Positions 7,831 to 14,642 of a stretch of DNA of 17,251 nt are shown in pieces. The stretch lies in NCBI GenBank assembly GCA_022866645.1, contig JALHUQ010000073.1, positions 1 to 17,251 of the forward strand, read 5' to 3'. The notes beneath the pieces are model-generated. The model was not told where the DNA came from and did no database searches. It saw nothing but the letters and a program-made list of their open reading frames with translations. Within the stretch, counting starts at the first letter, position 1. Each line of letters begins with the position of its first letter. Made by a program: the position numbers and the translations under genes. The DNA comes from Woeseiaceae bacterium (lineage in GTDB: Bacteria; Pseudomonadota; Gammaproteobacteria; Steroidobacterales; Woeseiaceae).

Positions 7831-9361
7831 TTTCGCCGCCCACCGTCATTTTGGAGACAAGCACAGTCGGAATACCCTGAGAGACCGGCACACTTTGTCC
7901 GTTCTTTCCGCAAGTCCAGCCGCCGGTGTCGAGGCGCGCATCATTCGCGACCATGGTGATTCGCTTCAGGGACTCTGGGCCGTTTCCTATGATGTTGACG
8001 TCCTTGATCGGCGCCGTAATCTTTCCACCCTCGACCAACCAACCATTCTTGACGTAAAAAGTGTAATCGCCGGCCCCGATCTGCACCTGCCCATTCGTAT
8101 AAGTCTCACAGATGATGCCGCGATCGACGGCTGCGATAATTTCTTCCTTCGTATGCGGACCGTCTTCCATGAACGTGCAGCTCATCCGCGGCATCGGTGC
8201 ATACCGATACGACTCGCGACGACCCGAGCCGGTCGGCTTCAAACCGTATTGTTTGGCACTGATTTTGTCGTGCAGATAGGACTTCAATATGCCGTTCTCG
8301 ACCATCACCGTACGACCGGCTTTGTTGCCTTCGTCGTCGTAGTTCAGCGCCCCACGTTCGCGCGGAATATCCGCTTGATCAACGACTGTCACAAAGGATT
8401 CGGCGACCTTCTTGCCGATCATATCGGAGTAGATACTCGTTCCCTTGCGGTTGAAGTCGGCCTCCATGCCGTGACCAATCGCTTCATGCAACAATATGCC
8501 GCTGGCGCCGGATGCCAGAATCACGGGCATTTCACCGGCCGGCGGACGTTTGGCTTCAAACTGAATCAGCGTCCGATCAACTGCCTCATCAACCATCGTC
8601 GATAGTCTTGCCTCCGAGAACCACGAAAACTCTTCACGCGCCGCAATATTGGAAAATCCGGTTTGCGTTTCGCCGCCCTTTTTCGCCGTAACAACAACCG
8701 TTACACGCGCCATCGGACGATGATCGCTGACGAGCTTGCCGCCCAAAGTCGCGATCATGACGCGCTCGTCACCATCCCCCCAGTACACGGCCACTTTTTC
8801 GATCGCGGGATCTTTGGACTTCGCCCGCTGTTCAACAAATTTCATTACTGGCAGTTTCTGATCAATACCGACATCAGCCCAAGGCACCGTCGTTGTGTAC
8901 AAATCACCTGCTTTCAGCGGACTGAATGATTGCGGTGTGACAACCTGGCGACCCGTCGCTATCGCCGATGCCGTGCGCGCTGCGGCAAGCATCGACGGCA
9001 ATGTAATGTCCTCTGTGAATGCGTATCCCGTCTGCTCACCGATCACGACGCGCAGACCCACACCCTGTTGGATGCTCGAATTGGCACTGCTGACGATGCC
9101 GTCCTCGAGCGTCAAGGCGTTGTTGCGCGTGTGCTGAAAATACAAGTCCGCTTCGTCCGCACCGCGTGACGTCAATTCGGACATGACTTTGGCGATAAGC
9201 GCCTGATCCACCCCGAACCACTCCATGAAGGGACTATCGGGCGTTGGCGATGCGATCGCCGTCGCAGTTTGCACGCCACAACCGGATAAGAAGCCCGGCA
9301 TCGTAATAACTGCGCTGCCTGCAGCAACGGTGCCGAGAAAGTCTCTACGTTTGATGGTCAC
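7820..9361 (-). CDS. tldD: TldD-family zinc metalloprotease with Tat signal and lipobox
   Basis: A 513-residue TldD homologue. The zinc-binding HExxxH motif (HEAIGH) is at 292-297. The third expected ligand is Cys484 in TCGKNGQ near the C-terminus. In E. coli, TldD-TldE degrades unfolded peptides and matures microcin B17 in the cytoplasm. Here the N-terminus differs: RRDFLG (5-10) is a twin-arginine motif, followed by a mild hydrophobic stretch and LSGC with Cys28, a well-formed lipobox. A Tat-exported lipoprotein is the straightforward reading. The start is GTG 9361, with AAAGGGG six bases upstream lying inside the preceding 33-codon ORF. The gene overlaps pmbA by 11 bases. Peptide cleavage in the periplasm is an inference. 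Confidence 0.93.
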   Translation of the reverse strand: MTIKRRDFLGTVAAGSAVITMPGFLSGCGVQTATAIASPTPDSPFMEWFGVDQALIAKVMSELTSRGADEADLYFQHTRNNALTLEDGIVSSANSSIQQGVGLRVVIGEQTGYAFTEDITLPSMLAAARTASAIATGRQVVTPQSFSPLKAGDLYTTTVPWADVGIDQKLPVMKFVEQRAKSKDPAIEKVAVYWGDGDERVMIATLGGKLVSDHRPMARVTVVVTAKKGGETQTGFSNIAAREEFSWFSEARLSTMVDEAVDRTLIQFEAKRPPAGEMPVILASGASGILLHEAIGHGMEADFNRKGTSIYSDMIGKKVAESFVTVVDQADIPRERGALNYDDEGNKAGRTVMVENGILKSYLHDKISAKQYGLKPTGSGRRESYRYAPMPRMSCTFMEDGPHTKEEIIAAVDRGIICETYTNGQVQIGAGDYTFYVKNGWLVEGGKITAPIKDVNIIGNGPESLKRITMVANDARLDTGGWTCGKNGQSVPVSQGIPTVLVSKMTVGGENVS

Positions 9362-9362
9362 A

Positions 9363-9464
9363 CTATTCCCCTTTATGCCCGTTTCGCGAGCGCCAGACCA
9401 ACTCCGGCCCCGGAATCATCACCAGGACCACAGTAGCAACGATGAGCGCAACAAGTGCTTCCAT
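9363..9464 (-). CDS. Predicted 33-residue single-span membrane microprotein
   Basis: A short ORF lies exactly between the rhomboid gene and tldD: ATG at 9464, TAG at 9365-9363, 33 residues. Residues 2-18 (EALVALIVATVVLVMIP) form one hydrophobic span, followed by a polar, basic tail (WRSRNGHKGE), so the tail is probably cytoplasmic. Support for translation is good. The start codon overlaps the rhomboid stop as TGATG. A perfect AGGAGG (9481-9476) sits 11 bases upstream, formed by two AGG arginine codons at the end of the rhomboid gene. The ORF ends one base before the tldD GTG and itself contains the tldD ribosome site. I do not recognise the family. It may be a small membrane partner of the protease genes, or only a coupling device. 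Confidence 0.6.
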   Translation of the reverse strand: MEALVALIVATVVLVMIPGPELVWRSRNGHKGE

Positions 9465-10108
9465 CAGCTCGGACGCCTCCTGCCCCAGTACTTAATCAAC
9501 GCGTAGCCAAACAGCATGCCGCCAAGATGCGCGAAATTGGCAATGCCATTGTTGGAGCCGCTGAGTCCTATCGAGAGTTCAAATATACCCAGCATAATCA
9601 CAAAGTACTTGGCCTTCATGGGAATCGGTGGAAACATCAACATCACGCGACGATCGGGAAATGCCATGCCATAGGCGAGTAGCAATCCGAACACGCCACC
9701 CGACGCGCCAACGGTCGGCACACCCCAACCCTGAATAACGCCCGCCAGCAGCTGCACGAGCCCCGCCCCCACAACACAGACCATGTAGTAAGTGAAGAAA
9801 CGCCGCATCCCCATCAGTCGTTCAATATCCCGACCGAACATCCACAACATCAACATGTTAAAGATGATATGCATCAGCGATCGGGTGTCGTGCATGAATC
9901 CGTACGTAACCAGTTGCCACGGCATGAAAGGCGGAAACTGATAACCCGGCGGATCGATCAAGGGCTGCAGCGCGAACAGACTGCTCATCAATCCCGGCGC
10001 AAATTGCTGCAATGCGTACACCAGACCGTTCGCAATCATCAGCATGAAAATTACGTCAGGGATAGCGCTGTTGCCGGTCGGTCTACGACTATAGATGTGC
10101 TGGTTCAT
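9464..10108 (-). CDS. Rhomboid-family intramembrane serine protease
   Basis: A protein of 214 residues with about six membrane spans. The rhomboid catalytic dyad is visible: Ser136 in GASGGVFG and His194 in FAHLGG. His80 and Asn84 (HIIFN) match the oxyanion-supporting residues of loop and helix two. A loop with WQLVTYGFMHD precedes them, as expected. Rhomboids cut membrane proteins within or next to their transmembrane segments; the substrate is unknown here. The ATG at 10108 has a modest AGAAG ribosome site. Its last codons (AGG AGG CGT) create the Shine-Dalgarno site for the following microprotein, and its TGA overlaps that start. It lies 64 bases after the DUF2207 gene, in the same direction. 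Confidence 0.95.
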   Translation of the reverse strand: MNQHIYSRRPTGNSAIPDVIFMLMIANGLVYALQQFAPGLMSSLFALQPLIDPPGYQFPPFMPWQLVTYGFMHDTRSLMHIIFNMLMLWMFGRDIERLMGMRRFFTYYMVCVVGAGLVQLLAGVIQGWGVPTVGASGGVFGLLLAYGMAFPDRRVMLMFPPIPMKAKYFVIMLGIFELSIGLSGSNNGIANFAHLGGMLFGYALIKYWGRRRPS

Positions 10109-10125
10109 TTATCTTCTTTTTGGTA

Positions 10126-10140
10126 GACGGTTAGTCCGTC
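10126..10140. other. Small inverted repeat upstream of the rhomboid gene
   Basis: GACGG-TTAGT-CCGTC forms a 5-bp stem with a 5-base loop in the 64-base gap between the DUF2207 stop and the rhomboid start. No U-tract follows on the minus strand, so it is not a convincing terminator. It could be a leader hairpin, or chance. Confidence 0.25.
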
Positions 10141-10172
10141 GAATAATGTCATTGTCACCTTGAATTCGTGCA

Positions 10173-11873
10173 TTACCAACCTCCACCGCCACCGCCGCCA
10201 CCGCCACCGCCGGACGACCCGCCTCCGCCACCGCCTGATGATGATCCCGGCGGCGTCACTGAAGAACTAACGGCAGAGTTCAAGCCGCTGGACAAGCTGC
10301 TGGTTGCCTTGGTCAAATTTGACGAACTCCATTTACCGTCGTACCAGGTCGGACTGTATCCACCGCCATTCGGCGAGTGCAGGGATGCCAGCAAACTTGC
10401 GAAACGTTCAGACCACTGCTGATCCACACCCAGCGCGAGCGCGAATGGCAAGTAGATCTCGAACAGCTCAGGCGTTTTTTCCGGCGGATTCCTTAAATTG
10501 AGTTCTTCCTTCTCCGCAATTTCAAGGTAGTCCTTGAAGCCCAGCATTTCATCGAGCAATTGTCTGCCACGCATCGTCGGCCGCTTCATGATGATCGCGA
10601 AAAAAACCATCGTCAGGAACATAAGAATAATCGTCGCAATGACCAGGATCCCCGGACTATTGCCAGCCGCCAATGCGAGGCTCGTTGCTACGACCACAAT
10701 AGCGATGGCAGGAATATTCAGGGCGCCATTCGTGCGGAAATATTTTTGTTTGTAGTCTGACATCAGTGACGCCTTGTGCGCGCTACGTGCCCTGCCGAGC
10801 AACTCATGGTTGTCCTGTTTAAGCGTTACGACATCACCCTCACTGAATAACGCGACATAGAGCTCATCCTCACCCGCCGCCAAGGGCGCTCGACGTGCAT
10901 CAGCTACCAACTTCCTGACCGAGTGAGTCCTTCCCTGCTTTTTAATCTGCAGGTAGCCCTTCACAGCAAGGTTAACGATTGCCGCAGTCATTGCCTTGTC
11001 GTCGTAGTACATCTGCCGGATGTAGCGCAGCGACGCGGGGGAGAAACCTTTCGGCGGTTCGTAACGCGTAACAATGACGCCCTCGTCAGGATCTTTTCCG
11101 TGCCTCTGCCAAACCGGAATGTAATAGGCGAATAACAGAGTCAGACCACAAAGCGCGATCAGCAGGTCGCGATTGTCACTCAGTAACCAGGCAAGTTTTT
11201 GCCACGTTGTCGGCTCAACAACGAATCCCTTCGGCCAGCCCACCACGATTGTTAAGCCATGTGCTTCGGGCAGCGGCCGGTTTGCACTGAAATGTACCGC
11301 GCCCGCCTCGTCCATATGGCGGCTGTATTCCTGAGCTTTCGACCCAAGTCGCCCCGTATAAGCTTCGACCATAATCGCGTCGCGCGGCGCGTCGAATTCC
11401 AGCGTCACTGTCGCGCTCGCCTTGTCGATTGGGAACGCCCAGCGATTGCCGGTTACGTTCCAATAAAGTTCGTCGTGTTCGTCAAAATAACCCAGCAGGC
11501 GATTTGCACGATACCGGAAAGTATAGGTGTGCACGCCAGGGACAATGAAGCGACTCGACTCTCCGAAATAGATACGAATATCGCGCCCGCTCCTGACCGT
11601 ATGAAAGGGTTCGGGCAGTTCGTTACGCAACACCGCCAGCGGTTCAACGGTGATTTCGTAGCTGTTGCCGAGACGATCTTCGTACTCGGTCGGAAAATCG
11701 CGATAGATGCCGCGTCGAATCTGCTGGCCTTCAGCACGCACCTGAATCGTCTCCGTTACTTCGATCATGCCGTCAGTGAAAATCCGGACGTCGCTGTGGA
11801 AACTCAAAATTCGCTCATCGGAATGGGCCGTCGTGGAGAGCAGCAATATCAGGATCGCGATGAAGTTTTTCAT
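10173..11873 (-). CDS. DUF2207 (YciQ-like) membrane protein with poly-glycine tail
   Basis: 566 residues. A Sec signal peptide (about 1-18, cut near AHS-DE) precedes an extracytoplasmic DUF2207 domain (about 25-230) with RGIYRDFPTEYEDRLG and YWNVTGNRWAFPIDKA blocks. A membrane span follows at about 237-255, then a cytoplasmic region starting RYEPPKGFSPASLRYI, then two more spans (around ALNIPAIAIVVVATSLALA and GILVIATIILMFLTMVFFAII). The tail is Ser/Gly-rich and ends in eleven glycines and a terminal Trp. Family members such as E. coli YciQ have no firmly assigned biochemical role. The ATG overlaps the LemA-family stop by four bases (ATGA), so the two are almost certainly co-translated. LemA proteins often sit beside membrane proteins with Gly-rich ends such as TPM-domain proteins, and this pair follows that pattern. 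Confidence 0.93.
   Translation of the reverse strand: MKNFIAILILLLSTTAHSDERILSFHSDVRIFTDGMIEVTETIQVRAEGQQIRRGIYRDFPTEYEDRLGNSYEITVEPLAVLRNELPEPFHTVRSGRDIRIYFGESSRFIVPGVHTYTFRYRANRLLGYFDEHDELYWNVTGNRWAFPIDKASATVTLEFDAPRDAIMVEAYTGRLGSKAQEYSRHMDEAGAVHFSANRPLPEAHGLTIVVGWPKGFVVEPTTWQKLAWLLSDNRDLLIALCGLTLLFAYYIPVWQRHGKDPDEGVIVTRYEPPKGFSPASLRYIRQMYYDDKAMTAAIVNLAVKGYLQIKKQGRTHSVRKLVADARRAPLAAGEDELYVALFSEGDVVTLKQDNHELLGRARSAHKASLMSDYKQKYFRTNGALNIPAIAIVVVATSLALAAGNSPGILVIATIILMFLTMVFFAIIMKRPTMRGRQLLDEMLGFKDYLEIAEKEELNLRNPPEKTPELFEIYLPFALALGVDQQWSERFASLLASLHSPNGGGYSPTWYDGKWSSSNLTKATSSLSSGLNSAVSSSVTPPGSSSGGGGGGSSGGGGGGGGGGGW
10179..10235 (-). repeat. Glycine-codon low-complexity repeat (GGN)n
   Basis: Two runs of GGN codons, eleven (10179-10211) and six (10218-10235), separated by two serine codons. 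They encode the glycine tail of the DUF2207 protein. The DNA is an imperfect 6-base tandem repeat of CCACCG on the plus strand and may vary in length between strains. Confidence 0.85.
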
Positions 11874-12430
11874 TCGATAGTACCGAGTTTGACCAACGGC
11901 ACATTGGCCACATCGTCTGATGATTTTTGAAAGTATTCTCTCTCTGCAAACTTGAACCAGGCGGCAATCACGTTGTTCGGCACCGTCCCGGTCAGCGTAT
12001 TGTAGTCACGCACCGAGCCGTTGTAGTAACGTCGAGCGAACTGCAGGTAGTCCTCGGTTTCAACGAGTTCGCGTTGCAGTTCAAGGAAGTTCTGGTTCGC
12101 CTTCAGGTCCGGATAGCTCTCCGCTAACGCGATAATGCGATCCAAACCTGACTTAAGTTTTTCTTCAAGCTTTCCTTTCGCACCAACGTCTGTCGTCCGC
12201 ATCGACTCTGTACGCAGGGCCGTCACAGCTTCGAGAGTTGCCCTTTCGTATCCAGCGTATTGATCGACCGCGCTAACCAGCCTCGGGATCAGGTCGTGTC
12301 GGCGCTGCAATTGAACGTCGATATCGCTCCAGGCGGTACTGACTCGATTGCGCCCGCGAATTAGACGGTTGTAGATAACGACGCCTGCTACGAGAATCAG
12401 TACCAGACCGGTAATGACAATAGTGCTCAT
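11870..12430 (-). CDS. LemA-family protein
   Basis: About 186 residues from the ATG at 12430. An N-terminal membrane span (IVITGLVLILVAGVVIYN) is followed by NRLIRGRNRVSTAWSDIDVQLQRRHDLIPRLV, the hallmark LemA start. A helical domain with YPDLKANQNFLELQREL and ARRYYNGSVRDYNT follows, and the family NxIAxxF motif appears as NNVIAAWFKFAEREYF. LemA proteins are membrane-anchored helical-bundle proteins with poorly defined roles, often near envelope proteases. An in-frame GTG ten codons upstream (12460) is possible, but the ATG has GGAG ten bases before it and gives the usual short N-terminus. It begins the LemA-DUF2207-rhomboid-tldD-pmbA run. No clear promoter was found in the 63 bases after the DUF3570 gene, so read-through is possible. 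Confidence 0.95.
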   Translation of the reverse strand: MSTIVITGLVLILVAGVVIYNRLIRGRNRVSTAWSDIDVQLQRRHDLIPRLVSAVDQYAGYERATLEAVTALRTESMRTTDVGAKGKLEEKLKSGLDRIIALAESYPDLKANQNFLELQRELVETEDYLQFARRYYNGSVRDYNTLTGTVPNNVIAAWFKFAEREYFQKSSDDVANVPLVKLGTIE

Positions 12431-12493
12431 AAACGGGTATCTCCATTCGATCCGGAGCACATCGTATCATCACCCAATACGGTGACGGGGCAC

Positions 12494-13636
12494 TTAATAC
12501 CAGAAGGAGAAGAACAGCTGGAAGATGTTAGCGTCGAGCTGATACAGCGGTTCGCTACCGATGGGCGCCAACGCCGTCAGATCCGAAAAATCGTCATAGT
12601 CGACATGTAACACGTTCACCGATGCCGAGACGGATCCTCTCTTGAGAAAGCCCCAGTCATTGCCATCATCATTCAAAAATTCGTAGGCCGCCTTGAGCAT
12701 GAATGTATAGCTCGTCAACGGACTGATTTCTTTGTCGCGACCGCGGAAGTTTGTCGCCTGGGAACCTGGGAACAGGTCTCTGTAAAAATGCGCGGCTGTC
12801 TGATTGTGATACCTGAATTTCCCGGTGAAGGTAAAGTCACCCCACGGATGAATGTAGCTCAGCGAAGCCGTGTGCCCTTCGATATCCCAGGTGTCGATAA
12901 AGTAGCGGTATTCGCCTTCAATTGCTGCACGATAGGGCAAAAAATAGCGCGCTCGAATACCTACTGCATTACTGGTCCGCGTATTGGGATAGAGCTCGGG
13001 TTCGAAGCTGTATCCCAGCGCACTGCCGGAATCCGCATATCGTACTGAACGGTAGGGATTATTGAGATAACCCTCGTCCGTCATGGTTTCGAAATTCAGC
13101 GTTGAAATCAGATTTTTGGTCAGGATCTGAGTCAAGCCCACGCTGTAAACCTGTTTGTCGAGATCGCGTTCGAAATCTGGATCGTCGGAGCGCCGCACCA
13201 GGTCGGTACCCTTCGCATAACCCAACGTCAGCGTCGTAAGGTCGCCAAACATGTCCTGGCTTACAGAAAAACTGACGGTCTCGGCGTCGTAGTCGGACTC
13301 TACGCTACTAACGAAGTTGACACTCATGGTTGTATTGCCGCGCAGGTAATCCATGCCCAGCGACCATTGTTCACGCTCTTCTGTGTAGGGACTTGCTGTC
13401 GTGATGACATCGATCGATGCAGAGCTGACCATGTCGAGGTAATAGTTGCCGACGAGCGATACGCTCTTGCCCACTTTCTTTCGCACCAATATCGATGGAC
13501 CATCAATTTGGACACCACCACCGTCGTAGAGGTGATACAGGACGTCGGCACGATCCTCCGGCAACACACCCGCGAACGCGCTGCCGACCATCGCCAGCAG
13601 CAGTGCACTCAGAGTCATTCGTCGCAACATCATCAT
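12494..13636 (-). CDS. DUF3570 outer-membrane beta-barrel protein
   Basis: 380 residues with a Sec signal peptide (about 1-22, ending GSAFA). The mature start, DRADVLYHLYDGGGVQIDGPSILVRKK, is characteristic of DUF3570. The rest is a series of amphipathic strands with alternating polar and hydrophobic residues, ending in LFFSFWY. An aromatic C-terminal residue is typical of outer-membrane barrels recognised by the BAM machinery. Function of the family is not established. It starts 12 bases after the DUF4266 stop; DUF4266 and DUF3570 genes are, to my knowledge, commonly adjacent. Three consecutive ATG codons open the frame (13636-13628) with no strong ribosome site, so the exact start is uncertain by two residues and translation may depend on the upstream gene. 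Confidence 0.88.
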   Translation of the reverse strand: MMMLRRMTLSALLLAMVGSAFAGVLPEDRADVLYHLYDGGGVQIDGPSILVRKKVGKSVSLVGNYYLDMVSSASIDVITTASPYTEEREQWSLGMDYLRGNTTMSVNFVSSVESDYDAETVSFSVSQDMFGDLTTLTLGYAKGTDLVRRSDDPDFERDLDKQVYSVGLTQILTKNLISTLNFETMTDEGYLNNPYRSVRYADSGSALGYSFEPELYPNTRTSNAVGIRARYFLPYRAAIEGEYRYFIDTWDIEGHTASLSYIHPWGDFTFTGKFRYHNQTAAHFYRDLFPGSQATNFRGRDKEISPLTSYTFMLKAAYEFLNDDGNDWGFLKRGSVSASVNVLHVDYDDFSDLTALAPIGSEPLYQLDANIFQLFFSFWY

Positions 13637-13648
13637 AGTCGTCAGTGT

Positions 13649-13888
13649 CTAGTTGCAGCCGCAGCCGCCGCCAGCCGAGCCTTCGCCACCTCGAGCGCCT
13701 TCTCGTGCTTCAAAAACGTGCTGCAGATAGGAACTCGACACCGGATCCCCGTCCAGAGCCATGATTGGGTCGGCAAGCCTGTCGCGCTCGTAGGGCTTAA
13801 CCCAGGGCTCAATCGGTCCACAAGCCGACAGGCCCAATATCGCCAGTAACGGCAACAGAGATAGTCTGTATCGCAGAGTCCTTTTCAT
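13649..13888 (-). CDS. DUF4266 lipoprotein with Cys/Gly-rich C-terminus
   Basis: About 79 residues. The signal peptide ends in a lipobox, LSAC, so it is a predicted lipoprotein. The short mature part carries the DUF4266 sequence PWVKPYERDRLADPIMALD and a Gly-rich tail ending GGGCGCN. Two cysteines separated by one glycine at the extreme end could bind a metal or form a disulfide; this is inference. The frame opens at 13906, but I prefer the ATG at 13888, because GGAAGGAAG lies about eight bases before it and the earlier six residues would lengthen the n-region needlessly. It precedes the DUF3570 gene by 12 bases in the same direction and follows the barrel lipoprotein gene by 64 bases. Confidence 0.85.
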   Translation of the reverse strand: MKRTLRYRLSLLPLLAILGLSACGPIEPWVKPYERDRLADPIMALDGDPVSSSYLQHVFEAREGARGGEGSAGGGCGCN

Positions 13889-13952
13889 CGCTTTTCTTCC
13901 TTCCATTATTCCACTTTAGCGCCACGCATCCTCTCGAACCGTGACCGCTGCC

Positions 13953-14642
13953 TCAGAAGAACACCGTAAATCCAAGGTGGCCTTCGAGATTGTGAGCCGT
14001 CTTCTCCTCTCCGAGCAGATCGATATCAAACAGGTGGTCGCGAAAATCAATATGCAACGCAACGGCGTCGGTCAGAAGGAAGCGATAGCCTACGCCCGCG
14101 TTGACGGTGAAGCGGTCGTCGCCAGCAAAGCGCGTCGAACCGAGCCCCGCGATCAAATACAGGCTGGTGTTATAGGCGTGCCCCTCACCGAGAAACACTT
14201 CGCCCGGCAGAATGTTGTAGCCGAGGTTCAGGTTGTAATACGTCATGGTGCGCTCACTGTCGGTGAGGAGTAGCGCGCCGCCCGACAGGACCTCAAAGCT
14301 GGTTAACCCACCGTCGGATTGACCCACTGTCCCTTCGATGAAGAATCCTTCCGTTATGTGGTAAGCGAGACGCAGACCGTAAGAGATGTTCGATCCAAAG
14401 TCTTCAATACTCATAATGCCGACGAAGCCGCCAATCTCAAAGTCCTCACGATCGATCGCGGGCTCTTTTATTTTTCGTCGCTCGACCTGCGGATCGATAA
14501 CCTGACCGGGCGGCTCGGCGGATGGAGGCGGCGCCTCCTCCCGGCCGAAACCGAATAGATTTTTTGTTGCTGCGCAGCCCGACAAGCTAACGCTTGCCGC
14601 TAAAGCAACAATCAGAAAAAGAACGCGAAACCGACTTTCCAT
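13953..14642 (-). CDS. Outer-membrane beta-barrel lipoprotein
   Basis: 229 residues. The signal peptide ends in LSGC with the lipobox Cys at 23. A proline-rich linker (about 37-50) follows, then from about residue 68 a small beta-barrel of alternating strands (GGFVGIMSIEDFGSNISYGLR, YYNLNLGYNILPGEVFLGEG, YLIAGLGSTRFAG) ending in LGFTVFF. It resembles the outer-membrane barrel family modelled as TIGR04565 (OMP_myx_plus) and is similar in plan to the barrel half of the neighbouring SH3 protein. A protein with both a lipid anchor and a barrel is unusual but known in this family type. The ATG lies inside the end of the SH3-barrel gene (31-base overlap), with GAGGAAG upstream. Function unknown; it belongs with the other envelope genes of this run. 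Confidence 0.82.
   Translation of the reverse strand: MESRFRVLFLIVALAASVSLSGCAATKNLFGFGREEAPPPSAEPPGQVIDPQVERRKIKEPAIDREDFEIGGFVGIMSIEDFGSNISYGLRLAYHITEGFFIEGTVGQSDGGLTSFEVLSGGALLLTDSERTMTYYNLNLGYNILPGEVFLGEGHAYNTSLYLIAGLGSTRFAGDDRFTVNAGVGYRFLLTDAVALHIDFRDHLFDIDLLGEEKTAHNLEGHLGFTVFF

Noticed and set aside
7664..8605. A 313-codon plus-strand frame across the tldD-pmbA junction
   Set aside because: It is antisense to two well-conserved genes and its Arg/His-rich translation matches nothing; it is a shadow frame.
10168..10422. Plus-strand frame beginning with a long poly-proline run
   Set aside because: The prolines are the complement of the glycine codons of the DUF2207 tail; there is no independent evidence for a gene.
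11259..11930. A 223-codon plus-strand frame opposite the DUF2207 gene
   Set aside because: It is antisense to a gene with a signal peptide, membrane spans and family motifs, with no ribosome site or recognisable domain.
12470..12485. TCACC-CAATAC-GGTGA hairpin after the DUF3570 stop, considered as a terminator
   Set aside because: The stem is only five base pairs and no U-tract follows on the minus strand.
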